Shown here piece after piece: positions 24,372 to 34,565 of a stretch of 64,000 nucleotides of DNA; the first letter of the stretch is position 1; every line of letters begins with the position of its first letter. The notes beneath the pieces were generated by a model that was given only the letters and a program-made list of their open reading frames with translations, had not been told where the DNA came from and made no database searches. Made by a program: the position numbers and the translations under genes. Source of the stretch: Hordeum vulgare subsp. vulgare. Its lineage: Eukaryota > Streptophyta > Magnoliopsida > Poales > Poaceae. The stretch is from contig NC_058520.1 of the NCBI RefSeq assembly GCF_904849725.1, positions 532,136,083 to 532,200,082 on the forward strand, written 5' to 3'.

Positions 24372-26794
24372 TCATCCCCAAGCTTAATTCCTCCTCTTCC
24401 TCGAGTAGGTAAATGATAAAACGAGAATATTTGATGTGGAATGTTTCCTATCATGTTCATCACATATTATTTTCTTTGTAGCATGGACATTTGGACTTTT
24501 ATATGGTCCAAAGCAATAGTCTAGTTTTGACATGAAGACTTTAATACTCAAGCATATCAACAAGCAACCATGTCTTCCAAAATATCAACACTAAAGAAAG
24601 TTATCCCTAGCCCATCATGCTCAATCATTGATCTATTCATGAAACACACTCGCATATTAGCTACACCCAATGCTCAAGTACGATCATAGTGCCCCCTAGT
24701 TGGTGATTTTAATTAAAAAATGGAGACACAAAGTAAAAATTGCATAAAGTAAATAGAAAAACACTTCGTAGAGGGAAGTAGGGATTTGTATAGCCAAAGC
24801 TCAAAGCGAAAAAATAGTGATAAAACATTTTGGGAGGTACACTTTTCCCGTCAATGAGAACGACTTAGAGTTCCCCATACTTTCCATGCTAGATACATCA
24901 TAGGCGGTTCCCAAACAGAAAATAAAGTTTATTCCTTTTTCACCATTTCTTTCACATTCCACGGCTAGACGTATCCACGTGTATCGTCCATACCAACACT
25001 TTACAAGGAATTTATTATTTGAGAACATTTTTTTTCCATTCGGTACTGGGCATCCCTATTACCGCCATAATCTCTTGCAATGACAAGTGAATAAACACTC
25101 GTCTTGAGAATAACACATCTAGCATGAAAAAATATAAGTCACCCTTCACCGCCTCATGAGCTAGTACGGGTACAAAAAACAGGAATTTATTTTGAAAATT
25201 GGAGATGGCACATACAAATTTGCTTAGATCATCAAGGAGATACCGCATATAGGTAGGTATAGTGGACTCATATGGCAAGACTAGGTTCAAGGAGTTTAGA
25301 TGCACAAGTAGTATTCCTACTTAGTACAAGTGAAGGCTAGCAAAAGATTGGGAAGCATCCAACCAAGGAACAAAAAATCACGTAAACAAGCATTGAGCAT
25401 AAGTAACACTGAATAATGCACCATAAGTAATACGTAATTTTATTGCATAACTATTGACTTGTGTGTTTGCATAGGGAATCACAAACCTTAACACCAATAT
25501 TCTTACTAAAGCATAATTACTCATCAACATGAATCACATATCACTATCATCGTATCTCAAAACTATTACAAGGAATCAAGTTTAATTTGTTCAATGATAT
25601 TCATGAAAGTTTTTATTATATCCCTCTTGAATATCTATCACTATGGGACTAGTTTCATATGTTGTTATTGCTTTTGACAAGCTCAAATAATTTAAGTGAA
25701 GATCATGAGCATAAAAAATTTCATCTCTCAAAATAATCAAAGTAAAGCATGAGAGGATTTCTTCAAAATTAATAACTCTCAAATAGATCTAAGTGAAGTA
25801 TGAGATCATTTCTTCAAAAATGATAAAGCACACCGTGATCAAAAAGATATAAGTGAAGCACTAGAGCAATTCCATAGCTCTAAAAGATTTAAGTGAAGCA
25901 CATAAAGCAATTCTAACAAATCATAACATGTTTTGGCTCTCTCAAATAGGTGTGTCCAGCAAGGATACAAATGACAAACTAAAAAGCAAACCAAGTAAAG
26001 ACTTATATCATACAAGACGCTCCAAGCAAAACACATAATATATGACGAATAAAAATATAGTTTCAAGTAGAATACCGATGGTTGTTAGAAGAAAGAGGGG
26101 ATGCCACTCGGGGCATCCCCAAGCTTAGTTGCTTGATACTTCTTGAATATTGTCTTGGGGTGCAGCAAGCTTCCCCAAGCTTAGGCTTTTGTACTCCTTA
26201 TTACTTTATCCATCGTGATCTCACCCAAAACTTGAAGACTTCAATCACACAAAACTTAACAAAATTCTCATGAGATCCGTGAGTATAATAAAGCAAAAAA
26301 TACTATCTTAAGGTATTGTTTCAAACCCATTCATATTTTAATATTGCATTATATATACTGTATTCCAAATTTACCATTGCTTATACCACCCAATACAAGT
26401 CATAGCTTCATCAAAACAAGCACACGATTCAATGAAAACAGAATCTGTTTTAAAGAGAACAATCTATAGTATTCTGTACTATAACCATGCTTGTGTAACT
26501 CTAAATTTTTTGAACAATTAGGAAAACATAAAGAATTTCTAGCATAATATTTTTTTTAAAGTTAGCTCATTATCACGCTCTAGTAAAAAATGAAAATGCG
26601 TGCACTCGAGAGAAAGTTTCTGTTTCAGATTCAGTATTGTTTCTACTCATCTTATGAATGATCCTAAAGGTCTTACTTGGCACAAACACTAAATAGAACA
26701 TAAAAAACACAATCATAACAGAAGCATAATTGTCCAAACACTCAAAAAGAGAAAGCAAAATAAATTTATTCGTTGGGTTGCCCCCCAACAAGCG
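24372..26794 (-). other. Non-coding internal region of Athila-like C
   Basis: About 2.4 kb, A/T-rich, with no supported ORF and no trace of RT or integrase. Besides the polypurine tract at the LTR it has further AAGCTTGGGGATGCCCC-like motifs near 26098-26118 and 26172-26188. Confidence 0.65.
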
Positions 26795-27491
26795 CTATCG
26801 TTTTACGGCCCTAGCTAGGCATATAACATAGATTTCAAGTATTTTCATCCTTGGAGGCTGATCCATAGGTTGCCTCATTATAGATTCATATGGCAATTTA
26901 ATCTTGGTTCTAGGGAAGTGGTCCATACCATTTCTCAGTGGAAACTGAAATTTAATATTCCCTTCTTTCATGTCAAGTACGACACCTATAGTACGTAAAA
27001 ATGGTCTACCAAGTATAATGGTACAAGACATATTGCACTCAATATCAAGGACAATAAAGTCTATGGGCACATAATTAATTTTCAAGAATAAGAACATCAT
27101 TAATTCTTCCACAAGTCTTTTTAATAGTAGAATCCTCCAAGTGCAAATTAAGAGAACATTCTTCAATATTGGTAAGACCAAGCACATCACAAAGAGACTT
27201 AGGAATTGTGGAAACACTAGCACCGAAATCACATAAAGCATTGCACTTATAATTTTTTATATTGATTTTGATAGTAGGTTCCCATTCATCATGCAATTTT
27301 CCAGGAATAGAAACTTTTAATTCCAACTTGTCTTCAAAAGCTTTCATTATGGCATCAACAATATGTTTAGTAAAAGCTTTATTTTCTTCATAGTCATGAG
27401 GTGAATTTATCATGGATTGCAACAAAGATATACAATCAATCAAAGAGAAACTATCATAATTAAAGTCTTTGTAATCCAAAATAGTGGGCAC
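26795..27491 (-). pseudogene. Athila-like C aspartic protease region
   Basis: Starts MPTILDYKDFNYDSFSL, then a helix-rich lead-in, WEPTIKINIKNYKCNALCD, and the retropepsin motif CDFGASVSTIPKSLCDVLG near 27185-27240. A frameshift near 27080 leads to VPIDFIVLDIECN and TIILGRPFLRTIG (second protease motif), ending near 26850. Protease would process Gag. The active-site triad is D-F-G rather than D-T/S-G, as is common in Athila. The frameshift breaks the product. Confidence 0.82.
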
Positions 27492-27977
27492 GTCACTAGT
27501 TAAAGTCTTGACCTCTCCAAACCCACTTTTATTAAAATTTTCAACAAGATTTTTACCTCCGAATTATCGGGACGCCTTCTAGCTAAAGTTAACTCATCTC
27601 TGGTCCCTTTTTCTTCAATCTTAACATTACTAAAAAGGAATCAATAGAAGAAACACCAATAATTTTAAGATCCTCATCTTTTTATTTTCAAGCGAGATTG
27701 GTTTTGCAGCCATTTGATTCACTAAAGTGGCTTGTGCATCAGATATTTTGCCTAACAAATTTTCAGCATAAGCATACTTAGATTGGAGATTGCAAACTTC
27801 TCTGCTAATATCATCAAGTTGTCTCGCTATAGCATCTAGCACGATGAAGTGTTCTTTAAGCTCTTTAGTAAAATGTTTATTGTGCTCAAATTGGGTAGTC
27901 ATGTATTCCTTAGTAGTTTGTTCGATATCAAGCATATTGGGGTAAGGAACATCATAAAACTTTCGTTGAGGTATCAT
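27492..27977 (-). pseudogene. Athila-like C truncated gag (no capsid domain)
   Basis: From the ATG at 27977 (MIPQRKFYDVPYPNML) it runs through a region rich in charged and Leu/Ile positions (LDDISREVCNLQSKYAYAEN, LGKISDAQATLVNQMAAKP), probably coiled coil and similar to the tail of normal Athila gag. Frameshifts near 27650 and 27560 lead toward the protease. The capsid domain seen in element A (WLQSLP, YPPAK) is absent, so particle assembly would rely on another element. Confidence 0.62.
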
Positions 27978-28156
27978 GACTTCGCAAACAAAAACATGAG
28001 ATATATCTGATGAGAAAACAGCAAACAAAAAAGAGGGCGAATAAATCGGAATTTTTTTGTGAAGTGGGGGAGATGAAAACGAGAGGCAAAAGGAAAATAA
28101 TGTACATTGCAAGGAGATGAAATTTGTGATTAGGAACCTGATAATGTTGATGATGT

Positions 28157-28291
28157 CTCCCCGACAACGGCGCCAGAAATTGGCATGTTGAAGGGAGACT
28201 ATCTTGACTTGATCCTCCTCGACAACAGCGCCAGAAATTGGCACGTTCACGGGAGACTATCTTGACTTGATCCTCCCCGGCAACGGTGCGA
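28157..28291 (-). repeat. Triplicated primer-binding site of Athila-like C
   Basis: Three copies of an Asp-tRNA-type site at 28157-28174, 28216-28233 and 28274-28291, spaced 59 and 58 bp. The intervening GGGAGACTATCTTGACTTGA occurs twice, near 28194 and 28252, so the unit is a 58-59 bp tandem duplication. The copy next to the LTR (28303) is the most altered at the tRNA 3'-end positions (TCGCACC on the minus strand instead of TGGCGCC). Confidence 0.85.
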
Positions 28292-28302
28292 TAAATTCCT
28301 TT

Positions 28303-29617
28303 TGATGTCGCTTGAACTAAGTCGGTATTCCCCTAAAGAGGAAGGGATGATGCAGCACAACAACGGTAGGTACTTCCGTCAGTGATGAGACCAAGGTTAT
28401 CGAACCAGTAGGAGGATCATGCAACACTATGTAGACGGCGCGTGCACACAAATAACAAACACTTGCAACCCGACGTAAGAGAGGGGTTGTCAATCCCTCA
28501 CGGGTAAAAAGATAGATAGTTTGATGATAGTTTGGATAAATAGATATCTCATAAATGTGAAATAAAAGAAGTAACAAAACATTTCAACAAGGTAATTTTG
28601 TATTTTTGATAATATACATCTGAAAATAAAAGTTTCAAATAAAGGAAAAGGCAAATAGAAATACGAATCTGAAACTATATGATAATGAAATAGACCCACG
28701 GGCCGTTGATTTCACTACTGGCTTCTCTAAAGAAAATAACAACGATGGGTGAACAAATTAATTTTGGGCAATTGATAGAACAACAAATAATTATGATGAT
28801 ATCCAAGACAATGATCATGTATATAGGCATCACGTCCAAGATTAGTAGACCGACTCCTACCTGCATCTACTACTATTACTCCACACATCGACCGCTATCT
28901 AGCATGCATCCAGTGTATTAAGTTCATGGAATATGGAGTAATGCAATAAGAAGGATGACATGATGTAGACAAGATCTATTCATGTAGGAATAGACCCCAT
29001 CTTTTTATCCTAATAGCAACGATACATGCGTGCCTTTCTGCCCCTTGTGTCAATGGGAAAGGACACGACAAGATCAAACCCATCACAAAGCACCTCTTCA
29101 CATTGCAAGATAAATAGATCAAGTTGGCCAAACAAAACCCAAATATCGAAGAAATACGAGGCTATGCTAATCAAGATTGGATATAAAATTCAAGGCAAAA
29201 TCTGGTCATAAGCATTACATCAAATAGATCTCCAAGAGACCATTGTATTGAGATACATAGAGAGAAGAAGCCATCTAGGTACTGTCTACGGACCCGTAGG
29301 TCTGATATGAACCACTCACGATCATCGGAGAGGCCCAATGAGGATGATGAACCCCTGTGCTACTTCTTTGGCCTATCTTGTGTCTTTTGGCCTAGAAATG
29401 TTTTCCAAAAGCTTTGCTGCGTTTGGACTCCGTTAGATACTGATTTACTGTGAAGTAAAAAACAAGCAAAAAACAACAACTGGCATTGGGCACTATGTCA
29501 ATAGGTTTGTCCCAAAAAATATTATAAAGTTGCTATAAAATGATTGTAAAACATCCAATAATGGTAATATAACAGCATGGAACAATAAAAAATTATAGAT
29601 ACAATGGAGACGTATCA
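28303..29617 (-). repeat. 5' LTR of Athila-like C, with a 228-bp internal deletion (1315 bp)
   Basis: Collinear with the 3' LTR except that the part equivalent to 23883-24110 is missing. The junction lies at 29351-29357, after GAACCCCT. The lost part contains the TATA box seen in the 3' LTR. Both breakpoints in the intact LTR carry CCCCT, a microhomology. Confidence 0.85.
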
Positions 29618-30190
29618 GTCCGCTAGGAGGTTGGAACCATTCCTGGACTTGACCACGATGTCGTCCATGTATGCTTCGATGTTCCGACTGATCCGTTCCT
29701 GCAGAAACTTTTGGATCATACACTGGAAAGTAGCTCGAGCATTCTTGAGGCCGAATGGCATCATGATGTAGCAAAAACACCCAAATGGGGTGATGAAGGC
29801 CTTTTTTATTTCATCAGGCCCATACATTGGGATATGGTGGTACCCAGAGTACACATCCAGGAACGACATGCGTTCACATCCGGAATTCAAATCTACAATT
29901 TGATCTATGCAAGGTAAAGGGAAGTGATACTTAGAGCAGGTCCGCTTGAGGTGTTTGAAGTCAATGCACATTCGTAGTGAATTGTTATTCTTTGGCACTG
30001 TGACTACATTCGCCAACAACTTGGAGTGGTAAACCTCGCGGATGAACTCGACAACTAGGAGCCGAGCAATATATTTGTTGATTGTCCTGCGCTTCTCCAT
30101 GGAGGAGTGATACAAGTGTTCCTTGACAGGCTTGGCTTTTGAGTCCACTCGGAGGTGGTGCTCAGCAAGTTCCCTGGGAACCCCCAGCAT
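29618..30190 (-). pseudogene. Tat reverse transcriptase, N-terminal and palm
   Basis: Begins in the region HHLRVDSKAKPVKEHLYHSS, then RMCIDFKHLKRTCSKYHFPL, MSFLDVYSGYHHIPMYGPDE, CYIMMPFGLKNARATFQ and the catalytic AYMDDIVVKSR at about 29637-29670. The family copies element RNA to DNA. It is open for about 190 codons and then split by element C inside the codons following SNLLAD. Upstream 30191-30554 (GSRIATEQVLVVELEGYKKA) is the linker from protease, out of frame. Confidence 0.88.
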
Positions 30191-30554
30191 GTCAGACGGC
30201 TTCCATGCGAAGATATCCCAGTTCTCATGGGTGAAATGGATGACCTCGGCTTCCTATTTGTCACCGAGTGAAGTAGAGATGTTTGTCCCGAAGGCACTCG
30301 GGTCGGTGGGTGGATGTGAACCTGCTTGGTCTTACCAGCTGATCAAAAGGCAGACTCAGTGGTGGGCCGTTTCGACGTGAGCAAGTTAGCGGTGTCCACC
30401 GCCTTCTTGTATCCTTCAAGCTCGACCACCAAGACTTGCTCGGTGGCGATCCGAGAGCCCTGCTGTAGACATTCTTCGGCGATCTTTTGATTACCGGTCA
30501 CTTTAATCACGCCTTTCAGCCATGGCTTCTTAAGTTTAAGATACAGTAACATGG

Positions 30555-31004
30555 TCAGACCATGAAACGCGCGTAGGTAGGCCTACCCAGGATGGCGTGA
30601 TAGGCTCTTTTGTAGTCAACGACCTCAAAGGTTAGTCTTTCCTTCCTGTAATTCTTCTCACCGCCGAATACGACATTTAAGGTGATGTGACAGAGTGATT
30701 CGACATTCTTCCCGGGGATGACCCCGTGAAACTGCATGTTACTCTTGCTCAGCTGGGACAATGGAATGTCCATTAATCTTAGCATGTCGATGTAGATTAT
30801 GTTGAGGCTGCTGCAGCCATCCATGTGGACCCTTTGCAGTCGGACCCCATTGACAGTCAGATCGACGACCAACGTCTGCCTCCCGGGGGTGGCGATGTTG
30901 CTCGGGTGGTCGGAGTGATCGAACGTGACAAGCATCTTTACCCAATCGAGGTACTTTGTGTTAGCCGGAGCCGCCATGTTTACCTCCCGATTGATGAATT
31001 TCAA
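30555..31004 (-). pseudogene. Tat aspartic protease
   Basis: FINREVNMAAPANTKYLDWV marks the Tat gag-protease boundary. Then VVDLTVNGVRLQRVHMDGCS covers the active-site region (usually DGGSS, here DGCSS), and FEVVDYKRAYHAILGRPTYA is the conserved protease tail. About 150 codons are open. It would cleave the polyprotein. Confidence 0.85.
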
Positions 31005-32754
31005 TTGGCTCTTGCTCTTGACTCGGCAAAGATCATGAGGACCTTCTCAATGTTCAGGTATCGAGGGGTAACCTCTTGGCCATCCTCATCATCTTTGTCC
31101 CCGGAGAGTTCTCCGGCCATCTCCTGCCGGAGCAGGCGACAGTCCCAAGTCATGTGCTTTGCGGGGATGATCTCTCCATCGTCATCCTTCCTGGCATGGG
31201 TCAGACATGGCTGGTCCAAAAGGTTGCTCTTGGACTCGACCTTCCTTTTGCGTGTCCAATCATTTTCCTTCTGCTTGCGCTTGCCTTGGATTTCCCCCAG
31301 GACAACAGCTACTTTGGCTTTGCCTTAAGGGTCGCCCTTTCGCTTCTGTTTCTTCACGATGTTGCCCGACTGAGGGGCTTCGCTCGCTCGGCCTTTACCA
31401 CTGCGGAGGCGGCCTTCTTCTTTGTCATTCGTGTACTGATTAGCGATTTCCATGGTCCGACTGACAGACAGATTTCCCGATCAGCCAAACTTCAAGATGA
31501 GCTCCCGGTACCGAGTGTCTGCTTTGAAAGCGCACACGGCCTAATGCTCGATGACATTCTCCACTTTATAGTGCAGCGTGGTCCACCGCTGGATGTACTC
31601 CCCGAGAGTCTCGTTGCTCTTTTGCACATAATGTTGCAGCTCCGTCAAGCCGCCTGGACGCTTGTAAGTGCCCTCGAAAGTCTTAATGAACACTTGGGTG
31701 ATAACCCATCAACTATGGTTGCTACTAGAGGGAAGTTGATTAAACCATGCCCTCACCGCCCCTCTAACATGAGGGGTAGGTGCTTCATTGTGATGAAGTC
31801 GTCGTCGCCGCCTATCTGGATGGCCACTCTGTAATATCCGAGCCAGGTCTCCGGCTTGGACTCACTATTGAACTTGATGATCCCCGTAGTCAATCGATAG
31901 TTGGAGGGGATCTCCGCTTCACGGATGTGCCGACCAAAGCACTCGAGGCCAGATACCCTCCGACCAGCTTGTGATCGGACAACCACATTCTGCATGATTA
32001 TGGACCTTGCGTTGAACTGAGGAGTCGGATAGCCGTAGTCCCCATAACCCCTGTGCCAATTGGGGTTTGGCCTGCGGTCATGGGGTTGGTGGCTGAGTGA
32101 ACCACTCCTCGGAGGAGGTGTTCTCCTTCGTACCCAATAGTGTTGCCTCCCATCCTCATGCGGGCCTCTCGGGAGAGGAGGAGACCTTTGACGTCCTCCA
32201 AGCACATGCGGGCTATGAGCCGACTACACCATGTCCACCTGGACGGACCTGCTGTGAATGCGATGCCGCGATTGTGACACTGCGGAGTTCTTCTGCATGG
32301 CAGTTTTCAGTAGAGCCTGGATCTGCTGAATGCCTTCTGCATCTGCAGTGTCACTCGGCTGAATGGAATCAATGATCCGAATGGCAGCGGCCAGGTTCAC
32401 CAAAGGTGTCCGCATCACCTCGATGTGCCGCTGGCGATCATTCGGAAACAACTACCGGCTATTGCGGCTAGAACCGGGCTGGTCCCTCATGGCCCGAGCT
32501 TCGAGTCACTACTGGAGTCGCTCGCGCTCGGCAAGAGTGGCCAGGCATGCGTTCTCCGGCACAATCTCTTCCAGGCCATTCCCGGTGATCGGGGTGCGAA
32601 GAGCCTGCTCGCTCCTTCGACGAAGTTTCTCCTGTTGCTGCTCGGTGAGTGGCTGCGGGACATGATGGTTGTCGTCGCCATGACGACGCTCCCCGTCGTC
32701 GTGTCCAAGAGAGTTATCCGCGGCGAACCCAGGGGCTCCACCCCTGGCCGTGTC
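31005..32754 (-). pseudogene. Tat gag, decayed, N-terminus lost at the Copia junction
   Basis: From 32754 leftward: Gln/Arg-rich N-terminal sequence (HHVPQPLTEQQQEKLRRRSE), then at 31753-32205 RVSGLECFGRHIREAEIPSN and SESKPETWLGYYRVAIQIGG (capsid start), a frameshifted capsid at 31350-31750, and a C-terminal AKHMTWDCRLLRQEMAGEL with the Tat-type nucleocapsid region at 31001-31219. Gag would form particles. The true N-terminus and 5' LTR are missing because sequence beyond 32755 is Copia. Confidence 0.75.
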
Positions 32755-34533
32755 TGTTGGGTAACGTAGCATAAATTCAAAATTTTCCTACGCCATATTC
32801 AGATCTTCTTATGGAGAGACCAGCAACGAGAGAGGGGTGAGTGCATCTTCATACCTTTGAAGATCACTAAGCGGAAGGGTTGCTAGAACGCGGTTGATGG
32901 AGTCGTACTCACGGCGATTCAGATCGCGGTGTGATTCCGATCTAGTGCTGAACCACGACACCTCCTCGTTCAACACACGTGCAGCCCGCTGACGTCTCCC
33001 GCACCTTGATCCAGCAAGGAGGAGGGATAGGTTCTGGAAGATCTTCGACAACACGACGGCGTGGTGTCGATGGAGAGACGAGGTCTCCCGGCAGGGCTTC
33101 GCCAAGCACCGTGGGAGAGGAGGAAGGAGGGGAGCAGGGCTGCGCCGAGGGAGAGGGAAAACCGTGTCCAAAACAGCCCCAAAACCCCTCACTATATATA
33201 GGAGGAGGGGAGGGGGTGCCACCCCTAGGGTTCCCACCCTAGGTGGTGCGGCAGCCCCCCCAGATGGGAGGTGCGGCGGCCAGGGCAGGGGGAGGGGGTG
33301 GCGCACCCCTAGGTGGGCCTTAGGCCCACCAGCGCCTAGGGTTCCCCCCCCTCTCCACCTCCTGCGCCTTGGGCCTCTTTGTGGGAGGCGCACCAGCCCA
33401 CTTTGGGTTGGTTGCCCTCCCTATTTTGGCCCATGCTACCTCTTGGGGCTGGTGGCCCCTCCCGGTGGACCCCCGGGACCATTTCCGGTTGTCCTGGTGG
33501 TCCCGGTACACTACCGGTGACGCCCGAAACATTTCCGGTGTCTAAAATCATCCATCCTATATATCAATCTTTACCTCCGGACCATTCCGGAGCTCCTCGT
33601 GACGTACGGGATCTCATCCGGGACTCCGAACAACTTTCAGTAACCTCGTATAACAATTCCCTATAACCCTAGCGTCATCGAACCTTAAGTGTGAAGACCC
33701 TACGGGTTCGGGAGACAAGCAGACATGACCGAGGCACCTCTTGGGCCAATAACCATCAACAGGGTCTGGATACCCATGGTGGCTCCCACTTGCTCCACGA
33801 TGATCTCATCGGATGAACCACGATGTCAAGGATTCAATCAATCTCGTATACAATTCCCTTTGTCTGTCGATATAGAACTTGCCCAAGATTTGATCGTCGG
33901 TATACCTATACCTTGTTCAATCTTGTTACCGGTAAGTCTCTTTACTCGTCCCGTAGCACGTCATCACGCGACTAACTTCTTAGTCACATTGAGCTCATGA
34001 TGATGTTCTACCGAGTGGGCCCAGAGATACCTCTCCGTCACGCGGAGTGACAAATCCCGATCTCGATTCGTACCAAGCCAACACACACTTTCAGAGGTAC
34101 CCGTAGTGCACCTTTATAGTCACCTAGTTACGTTGTGACGTTTGATACACCCAAAGCACTCCTACGGTATCCGGGAGTTGCACAATCTCACGGTCGAAGG
34201 AAAAGACACTTGAGATTAGAAAAGCTCTAGCATACGAACAATACAATCTAGTGCTATGCTTAGGATTGGGTCTTGTCCATCACATCATTCTCCCAATGAT
34301 GTGATCCCGTTATCAATGACATCTAATGCCCATGACCAGGAAACCATGATCATCTATTGACTAACGAGCTAGCCAACTAGAGGCTTGCTAGGGACACATT
34401 GTGATCTATTTATTCACACATGCATTAATGTTTCTTGTTAATACAATTATAGCATGAACAATAGACGAGTATCATGAACAAGGAAATATGATAATAACCA
34501 TTTTATTATTGCCTCTAGGGCATATTTCCAACA
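32755..34533 (-). repeat. 3' LTR of Copia arm 1 (1779 bp)
   Basis: On the plus strand it starts TGTTGGGTAACG and ends ATTTCCAACA. The polypurine tract (GTCTCCCACTTG, plus strand) follows at 34534-34545. Same subfamily as 3253-4977 and 48155-49915. Confidence 0.92.
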
Positions 34534-34565
34534 GTCTCCCACTTGCACTAGAGTCAATAATCTAG

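Larger units (their letters stand above)
22782..29617 (-). mobile_element. Non-autonomous Athila-like Gypsy element C, complete
   Basis: 6.84-kb minus-strand element. The 3' LTR is 22782-24371 and the 5' LTR 28303-29617. Flanks GTCAG (22777-22781) and GTCCG (29618-29622) form a 5-bp target duplication with one mismatch. Inside are triplicated primer-binding sequences, a gag remnant lacking the capsid domain and a protease remnant. RT, RNase H and integrase are absent. It interrupts the Tat RT gene. LTRs start TGATACGTCTCC. The family is probably Sabrina/WHAM-like, but this is unresolved. Confidence 0.9.
12997..32754 (-). mobile_element. Tat-clade Gypsy retrotransposon, decayed and multiply interrupted
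   Basis: Minus-strand element in three visible blocks: 29618-32754 (gag, protease, RT), about 19003-22781 (RT end, RNase H, integrase, tandem repeats) and 12997-15646 (3' region with an antisense ORF). Features diagnostic of Tat are a gag-pro join INREVNMAAP, a protease tail AYHAILGRPTYA, a second, archaeal-type RNase H, and extra 3' content between integrase and LTR. Athila-like A, B and C sit inside it. Neither LTR is visible: the 5' end is lost at the Copia junction (32755) and the 3' end lies left of the window or is deleted. Confidence 0.85.

Noticed and set aside
33164..33520. Gly/Pro-rich ORFs in the Copia LTRs
   Set aside because: They lie in the GC-rich LTR leader on both strands, do not persist between LTR copies and have no domain.
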